Assembly: GCA_947034895.1 (NCBI GenBank)
Contig: OX344764.1
Span: 71,033,348 to 71,097,347, forward strand
DNA: 64,000 nucleotides
Direction: 5' to 3'
Source: Rhytidiadelphus loreus
Taxonomy: Eukaryota; Streptophyta; Bryopsida; Hypnales; Hylocomiaceae
The position numbers and the translations under genes were made by a program. Shown one piece after another: positions 35,831 through 47,373 of this stretch. The notes beneath the pieces are model-generated. The model was not told where the DNA came from. It was given only the letters and a program-made list of their open reading frames with translations, and searched no databases. The number at the start of each line of letters is the position of its first letter. Positions within the stretch are counted from its first letter, which is position 1.

Positions 35831-38800
35831 CCCACTTTTTTTTCTTCTATTTTTTAAAAATGTAAAAAATGTAAAAATGTAGAAATGAATTTGGAATTTA
35901 ATTACTTAGGGGCATACTTCTTTACTCAATTATTTTCTTCGAGCATGATTTTTTGTAAATAATTTACTTGCAAATTAAACTTTTTATAGGAAGAATTGAT
36001 TATTAGTATAAGCAAGTCTTTGTTTGTTATACCACATCATTTGTTTTTATGGTTTAACCTTTTAAAGTGTGGACTGGTGATTGTGGAAATCATCCATTTT
36101 GGTATTGTGTGAATTATTGGTTTAAAAAAACACCCAAAAGTAGTCATTAGGATTTAAACTACCGTAGGAGACTTCTCCTTTTTACGCAAAATTTGGAGGA
36201 TGAATTAGTTGCTTTTCTGTCCCACATAGAAGGATTCTTTGACATTCAATGGTCCAAAAATAGTTGTAGCATTGTTTATGGGTTAATGTCAAAAGGGTCT
36301 TGTGGTCTTCTTTTGATTTTAGGGAGGTCCTAGTAGCTTAATGTTTTTTGTTTATTATTTAAAGCTTTTGTTGTAGCTTCTATAGGACATGATCTTTAAA
36401 GAAAGCTTTGTTCCGTGAGACTTGGATAAGTAATGCAAAAGAAATTAAGGTCTAGTATTTATAGTATTTTTAAATTTTATTTATTTATAAATCTTGTGTA
36501 GGACATATCCATAGATACAAGAGATGAGTTGATTAATTCAATAATCATGATCGAAGTAAAAAGTTACAAATGATTTTGGTTTGTAGGCTATCATGACATA
36601 TTGGACGAAAAATAACATCTAAGGCTTAATTAGAACTCAAATTTCACAGTTTTGTTAGAAAAGCAAAGTGTTTAGAAGGCTTGCATCCTTTGCTAAAACA
36701 TTCTATCCCTTAAAATTAACATATTTTGATTCTATGTTGAAGCCATTAGCAATTTTGTTTTCCCTTAAAGAGCAAAATCAAGTTTTTCTTCATTAGATAC
36801 TTTGTTCACAAATTCTCAACTCAATTCTACAGTATATTATAAACTTTCTTAGGTTGTGAAATGCATACATTATTTCCTACAAATCTTGAAAGATATAATT
36901 ATGCCTCTTAGAAGGATTGTTTAACTTAGTTTATGAAAATTAAGCACCATAGTCTCAATATCAAATTTTTTTACTGAAATTTTAGGGGAAGATATTTCAA
37001 TAAGCTAGCTACAAAATTTCATTGGTTGAATACACAAAAAAAATTAATATGTGCATTGTCCTTGCAACAAGGCTTTCAAGGGAGTTTTGACATTCATTTG
37101 TGAATGGATTGTTAGGGCAATTATAGAATACAATTTAACATGGATATATGATATATGTGCTCCATAATTGATGTCACAAATACCTAGTACCTAGTATCAT
37201 TATTGTTGTAGAATAATTTAAAAATGAGTTGTTATTAGTAATCTATTTTGAAATATAATAATTTTAAAATTTTCTTGAATATAAATTCATATAAAATGAA
37301 TATGAACTTACTCTCAAGACCATTTTAAAATTCAATCAATTAAAATAAAATCTTTATAAAATCTTTTTGTTATTTCTATATCTCCTTTTGTATCCAATCT
37401 TTTAATTTTTTTTATAGGACCTCTTTCAACTTGGTATCTTATTTATCTTATTTATTGTTGGTTTCTAATTCTTTGTCAAATTGTAGACCTAAACAACTAT
37501 CAAGGTTTGTGAAATTACTTCAATTACAACTTATAAAACAAAAGATATTGAATTTAAAAGAAAATTTATTACAAAAAATATGAAAATTTGAAATAAGATC
37601 GAATTAGATTGTGGAGTGGAAAGCTCTTGAAGAATTTTAATGCTTCATACCATGTAAACTTCAAAATCAAATACTTTAAAGTTTAAAGTATTTTTGTTCT
37701 CAATTTTTTTTAAATAAAAAAATTAGCTAAAAATAGATTTCATGTAACGTGGGATTTCGCAATTTTGGCACTAACACAAGTTGTACCTCCCACAATTTTG
37801 CCTAGAGAACAAAGGATTTTGAATTTCAAAGAGTTTTCATTATGAAAATTCACAAGAATTAAAAAATATCTAAAAAGGGAGTTTTGCTCAAATTATAGTA
37901 TTAAATATATTGAAAAAGCCTTTAGTGACTATCACAAGTCTTGAAAAAGCAAGCACTGTTGAAGCAAGATAGAAGTTAGTAATTGTATTAAATTTATCCT
38001 GAGTTATGAATGTTTATCATTACTTGAGGTGCAAAGATAAAACTGTCTGTAAGTTTAGAATTGTAAGGGTGAGATTAAAACTTGAATATAGGGAGAAAAC
38101 AACTCAACATGATTAAATTGCAATCAACAATGGCATTTAAAAAATAATAATCATAATCATCATACTAGCCCTAAGAAGATTAACAATGACTTTGTTAGGG
38201 AGAAGTTTGACTAGATACAACTCATGGATAGAATCAATAGCTAGGACTATTTTTGTTGCCTCTCCCTTCAAAAGAATTTGAATCAAAATCCAAAAATAGT
38301 CCAATGGAGTCCCCCCCCTCCAAAAAAAAGACATTTCATGCTATAGGAATACTCAATTGATTATTGGCTTCAATCTTTTAAAGAGATCATTATTAGACAC
38401 CAAACTTCTAGAAGTATTTGTCATCAGTAAATCCAAAGTTAATATGGTCCTTTTAGTTAATAGAGTATTTTTTTTGTCATATTAGATTATAGAAAATTAA
38501 AGGGTCAAATTAGTTTTTCTTTTTCTAATTGAATATATTTTTTAATAACATGCTGGATGAAAAGTAGTTATTTGTTATATTTAATATAAGGAAGATACTC
38601 ATCACATTGTTGTAAATTACATATTTGTTTAAATCTTTATTTTATTTCATAAAACTGACCATGATAAAGTATAAGCTCAAAATCTAGCAATGATCATAAA
38701 TGATATATTTATCCAAATAACATTATAATCTAAAATATTCCTAATGAAGTGACTCAAGCAAAAAGTCCAAGGTGAGTCACTTTAAACCCATCAATTGAAC

Positions 38801-39439
38801 TTTTATAGAACACAATTGAATGTTATATCAAAATTACTCCCTTGTTTTAGAATTAAATAACTGCGGTGTTGTTGAAAACATTTGATATCAATTTCATTGA
38901 TCATATTGTGTAAAGAATATATTACCACCAAAATCACCAAAAGAATATATAAGGGGGGCCTAATTATTACCACCCAAATCAATGAAGAATATTCTATTTG
39001 TTTATTGCAACCTAAACAAAACAAAACAAAACAAACAACCCTCTAAATGACCTACTCCAAACAACCTTCAAAAATATGAAATCTAATAAGAACGTTTATT
39101 TGTGGACAAAGGGAGTATGTATCACCATTGTTTTCTTAATCCTCATAAGTCAAGTATTTTTCCTTACTTTTGAGAGTCATTTTTCTTTTCTTTTCATGAT
39201 TTGCCGATTGACCACTATTGTTCATATTAAAGCAAAGCTGAAACCTAATTTTTCAGCCAAATGATGAGACTAGATTTTTGAAAATTTCCATCATTTCAAA
39301 GTAAGTAGTCTAAAGTACGTGTTCATAATAATTTTTAATTTTTGTATGATATGATAATTTAAATTTTGATCATTCAGGGTCACTTCTTTAAAAGCATTCA
39401 TATTTAATGACAGTCCAAACTACAGTTGATTTCACTCCA
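35831..39439. other. AT-rich intergenic DNA
   Basis: No gene or clear repeat is recognised. Confidence 0.4.
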
Positions 39440-39545
39440 CTCCAGTTTCAAATTGAAACACTAGCATCTTTTGGTCCATTGGCTCTAGCTCTGTTACGTT
39501 CTGGTCTGCTGCTGACCTCTCCGGGTTCAATTGCAGGTGTCGAAA
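39440..39545 (+). repeat. Isolated family I fragment
   Basis: The words TTGGCTCTAGCTCTGTTACG, GTCTGCTGCTGACC and TTCAATTGCAG follow the order in the unit at 35190-35290, so this is a dispersed fragment of the same repeat. Confidence 0.45.
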
Positions 39546-39652
39546 GAAACAAAAAACACTAACATCTCACTTCACATCTGTCATTTACAAAGTGAATGAA
39601 AAATTTGGAAACTAAACAATAAAATTAGGTGTGATCAAGTTTAGCTCAGAAT

Positions 39653-39736
39653 TTTTTTAATCAGTATTTTTAATCAGTACTAAGAAGGGTTATGTTAACG
39701 TCCCAGGTGTTTTTAATCAGTATTTTTAATCAGTAC
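39653..39736. repeat. 27-28-bp direct repeat, two copies
   Basis: TTTTTAATCAGTATTTTTAA followed by TCAGTACT occurs at about 39653-39680 and again at 39710-39736. Each copy is itself a double of TTTTTAATCAGTA. Confidence 0.7.
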
Positions 39737-40965
39737 TGTGCTGACGTTGAAATTAATAGCAAGTCCATCATCTGTTCTTCTCCATGGTAAGAGCCAGAAC
39801 AAGGCCACCATTTAAGAAACGAAGTTCAATTTGTGTCGGAAAAATAAAAAATAAAATCAACCCTTACAGAGGGAAATGGAGAAGTCAAAGACGGTTCAGA
39901 GTATCATAACGTCGAGTTACAACTGATATTAATCAGTCATCTGCGGCATTAACCACCTGACATGGTTCCGTTCAGAAAGTCAGACCAAATTTAAGAGACT
40001 ACAATTATTGGAAGCATAGTTGGCTGACAGATCTTAAGTGCCCTGCTTTGCTTCATCACTCCACATGATCACAGTATTGATTAGAGTATTAACTTCGAAG
40101 TATTTGCAACAACGCAAGCACGTCAGGCACATCTTAGCTCACAAAACACCGAATTCAAGCTCACACGTACAAGGGGCTACTGCTCATCAAAGTTCGGTAC
40201 AAGAGATCAAAAGGAATTTACTTTCAATACGGGCAACTGGAGTGATGAGCTCCTCGTTTCAGAAACGGACAAAGGAGTAAGAAACAACAGCTCAAAACAG
40301 ACCTCAAATCTTTTCAAAATGTCCGTTTCCATCATTAAGTAATGTTTTCAGTTCACTGAAATACAACTCTAGCCAACTGCACATGAGTTGCATTGCCTAA
40401 GGTTTCCAAGTTCAGCTGATCCAAGACGAAGCATCATCAATATCAAATCGCCAAAGCAATATTTCACAGAAAGACTCCCGCTTTGCTAAAGTAACCCACA
40501 AATCCACTAGATCAAAAACCGGTTAGTGCTCAGGTAAAATACTGTTTGGAACCACGGTAGATGAACCCTACTTACTACTCAACCAACAAACCTGCTGCAG
40601 CAATTATCATCCCTCCAATAGGTGGCGCAAATAGGGAATGAAAGACCAAAAATCCTACAGCCCGGAATCCCATCCAATGGAACTCAACCCATGGATTTGA
40701 ACCCCGACCTACACATATCACCAGTCCCACGGGTAGGAACATGCCCTCAACAAAGACATCATACATTTCATAAGTTTATATAATATCTAGCTATATATAA
40801 ATATGTATGTATGCCTACAGGCGATCCCATCTCAAAGGATGCAATATCCACCACAATGTAGCAGCAGTTGGATCATCCATCCAGGGAGATGGCACGTCAC
40901 GTGGACTAGACCCACACATCTTCTACTTCATATTGATTACCCAGGCACCTTACAGCAGGGTTCAT
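39737..40965 (-). other. 3' flank of the DRB gene
   Basis: Sequence downstream of the DRB stop has more balanced base composition than the surrounding DNA and probably contains the 3' UTR at its upper end. I could not find a clean AATAAA signal on the minus strand close to the stop. A 63-codon minus ORF at 40575-40766 has no recognisable similarity. A TTCAAATCC motif near 40700 (minus strand) resembles a tRNA/SINE B box but has no convincing partner. Confidence 0.4.
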
Positions 40966-42721
40966 TCAAAGGCTCAGCTGGCTAAGAACTTGGCGAGTGG
41001 CTGCTTCCCCATCTGTTTCTGCATCATCTGGTGATGACGCGGGACGACGAGGAGGTGCAGCACACACCATCACTGCTGGACGTAAAACCACGGGCATGGC
41101 TGCCCCCCTTTGCATTGTGGGCGCCTGCACACTGCTCCACCATGTTGCAGAACCTGACCAAGACATAGGATTGTAGGACCCATGCACCACAGAAGATCCA
41201 TGCTCCTTGTCAAGTGAGTCGTTCCGGCCATCAGTAGCATCTCTACTAGACTTCGAGCTATCCCCACGCAGCCATTCATCCTCGTCACGCTGGTGGTCCG
41301 CATAAGGCACAGCCACCTCGTGCCTCTCTCTACGCATGGGCACAGGCCGGAGGTTCACAGGTGCAGGTCGACCGCCAAAATTGCCCCCCATTGCTCTTTC
41401 TACTGCTCTCTTAGCTATGGCAGCATCCCGGATTGCATTAGCATCCCGAAGCCCTGTGGGATCCCGGTGTCCTGAAACATCCCGCATAAGGACCGAGGAA
41501 CCTGCCCGCGGAGGACCTACAGAACGATACATTGGTGGCGGAAGTGCCCCCACATTTGCATGTGACTGACTGCGCATGTGTCGCTGCTGATCGTTGGACA
41601 GATCAGATACCCAAGACCCTGCATGACTCTGGCTTAAGAGTGTGGTCCCAGGCTGTAATCCTTCCCTCGAAGACATAGATCTCAATCTAATGGGAATCAC
41701 GCCGCTAGAGGGATTCTGAGCACTCTGCGGCAACTGCATCTCCTTGCCGTAATGCAGAGCCAACGCCCTTGCGATGGTGTTCTGTTCTTGCTCGTCACTC
41801 ATCTCTGTCTCTGTCGGGATAGATACAGTTCTTCCTTGATTTGCAACTGAAATCACAGAGAGTGCATATCTTAGATTGGATGCAGTATAAAAGTGCCAAA
41901 GACGACCGAATGAATTGAGCCATAAGACCGGAAGAGGTTTGAAAGAAATCCCCATCACCGAAGAAACGGCACATCAGGGCCTTAAATAGTGGCGAGACTT
42001 CATCAATGCACGCTACTGTTCGTTGATTCCACAAATTCTATTACAGGCTAGTGTTGTAGCCCAGCTTGATACATATTGTCGAAGGAGCTGTTCATACTAC
42101 AAGAGATGAAGAGAAAAGTAGCACGGGGAGCTTACATTGCTTGAGAGCAGACCATGCAGCCATAGCTGCATTCTTCTCCGCTTGCTTTTTGGTTTTCGCA
42201 GATTCCCCGTTAAAAGTCATTGAAGCGACCTCCACTGTACACGTAAAGACGGGTAGATGCCCAGGACCGGATCGAGTGGTTGCATACACGGGAAGGGCGA
42301 CACCTGCTCTTTGAGCAGTCTCCTGCAACAAGTTCTTGCAAACACCTGTTTCATCCTGCATTCCATGTACCAGCACAACACTAGTAAGCCCATCAATCAA
42401 ACTAGAATACGATGCCTGTTCGTATCTATCTATGGTGTACATATTATCACAGCCGAGAGCGACTGGTTCACTCACGAGAATGCGTGCCGCCAAGGACTGC
42501 GATGGGCCGCGCCGCGAGAGCGTGTTGAGCGCCACTTCGGCTGCAGCGTGCTCGGCCTGCCGCAAGGTGTTGCAGTAATTAGGGCTTTCGAACACCTCCC
42601 CATTGAAGTTCACGGTCGCCTTGAACCGCGGTGCATGGTCAGGGCCCTCTCTGATGCATGCATACGCAGGCAGATTGAAGCAGCTCCTCTGAGCAAGCTC
42701 TTGAAGCTGGTTCTTGTACAT
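40966..42721 (-). CDS. Double-stranded-RNA-binding protein, DRB2/3/5-like (three exons)
   Basis: Coding exons read 42721-42476, 42355-42136 and 41846-40966, joining in frame to 448 residues ending in TGA. Residues 1-70 and 83-155 form two dsRNA-binding domains. The first opens with MYKNQLQELAQRSCFNLPAY and contains REGPDHAPRFKATVNFNG; the second has DETGVCKNLLQETAQ and the basic helix KKQAEKNAAMAAW. Plant DRB proteins use this tandem-domain layout to bind small-RNA precursors and assist DICER-LIKE enzymes; DRB2/3/5-type members are linked to microRNA and antiviral small-RNA pathways. The tail after residue 156 is rich in Arg, Ser and Pro, has the conserved segment TIARALALHYGKEM and a hydrophobic/Pro stretch near the end (VVLRPAVMVCAAPPRRP) that resembles DRB2-type tails. 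The start was chosen because family members begin at this Met. An in-frame upstream ATG would add 16 residues if the leader is unspliced. Assignment to the family is firm; the exact DRB number is not. Confidence 0.95.
41847..42135 (-). other. Intron 2 of the DRB gene
   Basis: The donor is CAAT|GTAAG just after the second dsRNA-binding domain (…WSALKQ). The acceptor is GATTTCAG|TTGCAAATC. It is a 289-bp phase-1 intron. Joining it gives LKQFANQGRTVS, which matches the way this family continues beyond the second domain. Reading straight through from exon 2 hits a stop after 14 codons, so removal is required. Confidence 0.88.
42356..42475 (-). other. Intron 1 of the DRB gene, in frame and stop-free
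   Basis: The donor reads CTC|GTGAGT and the acceptor ATGCAG|GATGAA on the minus strand. It lies exactly between the two dsRNA-binding domains, where DRB proteins run directly from AARIL to DETGV. The intron is 120 bp, a multiple of three, and carries no stop in the coding frame, so retention would insert 40 residues into the linker without breaking the protein. Confidence 0.9.
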
Positions 42722-43850
42722 ACCTGCCACCCCCCGAAACGACGTAAGCTCTATAGCCAAACCGTTCATAGCCCAGCCGGCGAAACACCGCTTGTCACAA
42801 ACCCTATCCACTTTTCAAATTTCCGCATCAACACACCACACAAACAACAAAAACAACAACACAGAACAACGCTCCCCACCCCCGACGACCACTACCTGGT
42901 GTACGCGCATCTGAGTAGTAATGCTCAGCTCGCGAACTCCATACCCCTGCAACGGCATCCCCAACCATGCCCCTCCCTCTCAAAAAACACGGCTTCCACC
43001 GAGCTACACCCACCCACTCTCTACCTCAGCCCGTTCTCACCGTCGTCTCCGGCCCCCTCACACACAAGGAAACACTCATACGGAAGCTGCCCTACTCTCC
43101 CCCTCCCTTTCCTCCTCCAATCTGCCCGCCCAAGCCTCTCTCTTGTTGTTCTCACTCACCTCTGGGGCAGAGAGATGGCACCTGAGTGCGGTGCGGCCTT
43201 CACCACATAAGCAGGCACCTCTCCCCCGTCTCTCCCACAACCATGTACCGCAACCCCCGGGGTCTCCTCCCACCAGCCCTTCTTCCAAATGAAAATCTCC
43301 GAATGAAAATCGAAAGAAGCGGAAAGAGGAAAGCGCAAGGAAGCCCGCCAAGCCGCGTGATATGTGCTCCTCCAACAAAGCCCAAGCAGCAAGCGGCAAG
43401 CGGCAGCAGGAGCAGCAAGCCGGAACGCCAGCAACGAACGCAGCGCAGGAGCGAGCAAGCAACGCAAACCCTGACAACAAAGGTTGTCTCTCTCACTCGA
43501 TACGATATTCTCGCCACGGAGGAGGTGGTCGCCACTTCCGCAAGATGCGCCTCACATGGCCGAGGAGGAGACAAAGCTGGGCTGGGCTGGCGACGGAAAA
43601 AGGGGGGCAGCAAACGGCAGCCGCGATCCTTACTGGAGGACTGAAGGGGCTGGAGAGGCTGAAGAGGGTCGGAAGTCGGAACGGGGCTGGCGGGCGGGGC
43701 TACGAAGGGCAGGCCAAGGCAGGGACGCAATGGCAACAAGGCACGGCGAGAAACGCAAACGAGCACAAACACCCTCCACGACAACACTACAAAAGCACCC
43801 TACAACACTAGCCGCTAGGCCGCAGAGCCCTACTGCAGGGACTTTAAAAA
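42722..43850 (-). promoter_or_regulatory. CpG-rich 5' leader and promoter region of the DRB gene
   Basis: This block upstream of the DRB start is GC-rich with many CpG dinucleotides, then changes abruptly to AT-rich sequence near 43850. It probably holds the promoter and a long 5' leader. A near-consensus splice donor (CCAGAG|GTGAGTGAG, intron base 1 at 43159) and an acceptor-like GGCAG two bases before the ATG (42724) suggest a possible leader intron of about 436 bp, but the acceptor lacks a good pyrimidine tract. A telobox-like AAACCCTA occurs near 42799 (plus-strand reading). No clear TATA box was found. Long ORFs on both strands here are low-complexity and look like composition artefacts. 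Confidence 0.5.
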
Positions 43851-44151
43851 TAATAATCAATCAATTAATTAATTAAAAATTAAAAATTAAAAGATTAATT
43901 TTGGGTGGATGATTTAATCGTGCATGGAAAAGGGGGTATTATTATTTTAGGGAGTGTTTGGTGTTTGGTTTCTCCATGTTGCAATTTATGATATCGCTAA
44001 ATTACTACAATAACTTCAAAGAAGATGGCTTGATTTTGGATGAATAGGAGGAGTCACAATTGTGGTTGTTGTGATTCATCCATTTTGGTTGAGTACAACA
44101 TTTTCCAATGAATCCAATGAAGTTTTCTTGGCTGTTCGCTCATCTCATTTC

Positions 44152-44244
44152 ATGAGTAATTGTTAACTAAGTGAGTTGGGAAATGAGTAATTGTTAACTA
44201 AGTGAGTTGGGAGATGAGTAATTGTTAACTAAGTGAGTTGGGAG
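44152..44244. repeat. 31-bp tandem repeat, three copies
   Basis: Units starting ATGAGTAATTGTTAACTAAG begin at 44152, 44183 and 44214. They differ only at one A/G position near the end. Confidence 0.9.
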
Positions 44245-44439
44245 ATGAGGACTTGCTACCATGACTATTGGTATATGAATTGGAACCGATTTTGTTGCAA
44301 TGCAACGGCACACATAGGGTTTCATCAAGAAGTTGTCATCATGGTTTAGTAAGAATGAATGGATGAAAACATATTTGAATGAAAATGTGACAAAAATTGT
44401 GTTGGATGAAATCATAACATAGTTTACATTGAATACAAG

Positions 44440-44741
44440 TATTAGATGGGATTCAGCTCCTGTATAGGGCCATAAGTTCCCAAGTGCTGAAATCGCCGAA
44501 ATGGCGTTCCCAGCGTAGCGTGGCAGCTGTCTGACGTGGCATGGAGACTGCTAAGTCATTACAAAAAAAACTTTAAAAAAAAAAAAAAAAAAAAAATTGC
44601 ATTTGAAGGTTAAACTTTTTTATATTTTTATTATTTTCCAAAAAAATAAAAACCTGACAATGGCATTCTTTCACTGGCAGAGGAACAATGCCAAAAACGG
44701 CCTTGAAACGGCCCTCTGGGACCCCAAAATCTCATCTAATG
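44440..44741. mobile_element. Family G element, copy 2
   Basis: The left end TATTAGATGGGATT and the right end AATCTCATCTAATG are inverted, and the 302-bp body shows the family arrangement: GC-rich left part (GACGTGGCATGGAGACTGC), long A/T run (44574-44598), then GGCCCTCTGGGACCCC. Confidence 0.6.
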
Positions 44742-46269
44742 ATATAAATGAGTTAAGGTAGGAACTTCATAAATGGTTACCCTTCTTCTAGTAGCAAACT
44801 AGGTTGTCTTGAAACCAACAATTGCTAGCTCTAAAAAAATCTTGAAAAGATTTGATTTTCTCGAAGTTGATTGGCTCACACTTGATTAGGAACAAGTTCC
44901 AAAGGTCGTTGTTTTAGGTGAACCTATGAAACTAGAATGGGGTCCATATGAAAAATTCACATTTATATTGCATAAAATATTCATTTTTGAAGGGAAAAAA
45001 TTCATTTTTTTTGCATTCTTCCTCATCCTTGTTTTTGCACATATTGAGCTCAATTTCTCAAGAAATTTCCCATATCCTACATGTTGAAATGCTTATTTTA
45101 ACCGTTTATACTGTTCCTACCTTATCATCTATATTTTTGTATTTCATCTATATCCAAGGTGAAAAGAGTTTCATGATTCCAATTGGAGATCACTTTGTCC
45201 TCCAAAACATAAAGTGCAATAGAACTTCTAGAAAGTGAACTTTTGTAAACCAATAACCTCTCTACGAGACTCTCTACAATGATCATTCCTTCAATTCTTG
45301 CCTAAATGCATTGAAGATGCACAAAATAAGTAAAAAAGAAAAAGAAAACTTTCAAGTGTGCAGATGAATTTGGAATCTAGATGTCCCTTTTTTCGAGTGA
45401 AACTTGCTACCATACAATACAAGTGCCATGAAATTGTAGCCCACTAAAAAAATCTTCAAAACGTCGTTAATGCCACAACCCCTTTCTAAAGCAATAACTT
45501 CTTAGACTAATGTAATACGTACTCTCCTTTGATCCCACGGCTATTACCTTATGAAAGTTCTATTGTATTACAAATCTCCCTCTCCACATACATTGCAAAT
45601 CTCAACACAAAGTCTTGTAAGGTAGGAGGCTCTGAAATGGAGTGGACATTAAGAATGGACCTTATAAATGGCTGTGAAATGGACAAACAATAGTTCATAG
45701 ACGGTATAGGAGGGGGCTGCAAAATTGCTCAATCATTTACAGTCGCCCCTACAAATGTTGTGAAAATTATGCAGAAGCAGTTTTGTGTGATGTAGACTTT
45801 TTATGTTGAGAACTGCCCATCCAAAGTGCTTCATTCTAGAATAATTTTAGGGTGGAAAAGGTGATTGTACTGTATAGTATATAGTAATGAATGAATGATG
45901 ATGTACCTCATACTATAAGTGAAGTGTAGTTAATGGGATACAATAATTTTTAATCGTAAGTTCGAACTAAATTGAATTAAGATGTGTTTTGCATGATTTA
46001 GAGAACGCCATGAACACTTTAAGTTATCATTTGATCCATTCACTGGCATTTTTATATTCTTTACAGCTGCAGTCTATGTGCGTAATGAGCTGATCGATGC
46101 ACTTTTGCCTTGTAAAAATCGCCAAAAATTTATTTTTACTGCAATTTTTTTGGAAAATTATGGAATAACAGCTCCTCTTCTTTCTCTAGCCATGAAAAAA
46201 AATGACATACTTTTGGTTTCACTGGCTTCTTCAAACAAGCCTACATTTCCTTACATGCACCATCACTGA
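44742..46269. other. Intergenic DNA
   Basis: TTAAGGTAGGAACTTCATAA at 44755 resembles a family H end, and GTAAGGTAGGAGGCTCTG at 45618 is a related word in the same orientation. No complete element could be bounded. The 96-codon ORF 44948-45238 has no motif. Confidence 0.35.
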
Positions 46270-46570
46270 GCCTTCTACCTTAGTTCTTGACCGTGTCCAC
46301 GACCGGACGTGCCGTGTGGCGGGGGGTTTGGGGACATTGAAGGTGCAGGGGTGCGGGGAGACCATGCGCCTCGACGCACTGGATATGTGTTCAATTTTGC
46401 CTCAGCCTTTTACTCCTTCAGTTCCTTTGCCTTTGGGTTCATGTGTAAGGTACTTGGGGCGTTGCCTTCAATTCCCTTCCTTGGGCTCACTGTTCCTGCT
46501 CCAGTGCCTTAAAGTTTTTTTGGTTTTTTTTTCCAACCCCATTGAAGTGATTTCATTGCAACACTGACTT
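46270..46570 (+). other. Isolated CpG-rich island, possible gene fragment
   Basis: A short GC-rich stretch with many CpG (CCACGACCGGACGTGCCGTG) stands out from AT-rich DNA. Two overlapping plus-strand frames are open: 46202-46567 (121 codons) and 46309-46512, whose residues include FNFASAFYSFSSFAFGFM and VLGALPSIPFLGL. A splice-donor-like GTAAGG occurs at 46445. I do not recognise a family. It may be an exon or a recent gene fragment. Confidence 0.3.
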
Positions 46571-47126
46571 CCTCTCGTGCAGGACCTTTCTGTTCATTTT
46601 TTTATTTTTATTTATTTATTTCTATAATAAAATCTCGCTCTTCTCCCGTCTGCAGGCTGGATCAGTAATCTTATTAATCTCCATCCATCCGTATTAGGGT
46701 TGGCAAGTATGAGGGGCATTTAAAAAAAGTCAAACCCTAATCTTGACATAGTTCTTTGATTTAAAATGTGTGTTTTTAAAGCATAGCTAAGAAAATGTAG
46801 CTCCAATAATCTACTTTTCATTTCATTTTTTTTCTTCTAGAATTGTTTTAAATTGTAATTTTTGTGATCCTTTGAAGGTAGCATCTTGAAGTGTAAAAAA
46901 TGCACCAATTTTGAACTTTTTCAATTTAATCTCTTGTAGTAGGGGTTTAAGGAGTACAAAGATTATGCACCCATATCCATTTTTTGAAACAAATTCATAC
47001 TCTTCTAAGCATTTTTGTAATTATTATGATATTTAAGAAGAAATTACTTAGAAAAAATCATATAGAATTCATTTTAGTTTTTTTAATTATGAAAAATGAA
47101 GAGATAAATTGTAAAGAGATATGTAG

Positions 47127-47165
<39 letters not shown>

Positions 47166-47373
47166 CATATACACACAATTTATCTTCATTTTGCAAAAGA
47201 ATGAAAGATTATAAAATATTCTTCTCATACTTTGTCAACTTGTTTTTGACAAAACATACCTTGAGTAGTCAAAGTAAAACATATAGCTTCAAGTTATGGA
47301 CCAATTAGAGAGACTGTTCTTGTCCTTTTGGATGTTAATCTAGCTCTTTCAATTTCCTACACCATTGCAATGA
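46571..47373. other. AT-rich intergenic DNA
   Basis: It holds the (AT)n microsatellite and an inverted ATTAGGGTT / AACCCTAAT pair (46693 and 46733). No gene is seen. Confidence 0.45.
47129..47161. repeat. (AT)n microsatellite
   Basis: An uninterrupted AT dinucleotide run is followed by a short CATA/CACA-rich tail. Confidence 0.95.

Noticed and set aside
40680..40740. B-box-like GGTTCAAATCC on the minus strand, possible tRNA or SINE
   Set aside because: The T stem does not pair and no clear A box or acceptor stem was found.
42257..43210. A 317-codon plus-strand open frame across DRB exon 1 and the leader
   Set aside because: It lies antisense to well-supported exons, has low-complexity Pro/Ser/His composition and exists because the GC-rich DNA lacks stops.
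43186..43876. Several overlapping 120-195-codon frames on both strands
   Set aside because: All are Arg/Ala/Pro/Gly-rich, overlap each other in many frames and show no domain; a composition effect of the CpG-rich leader.
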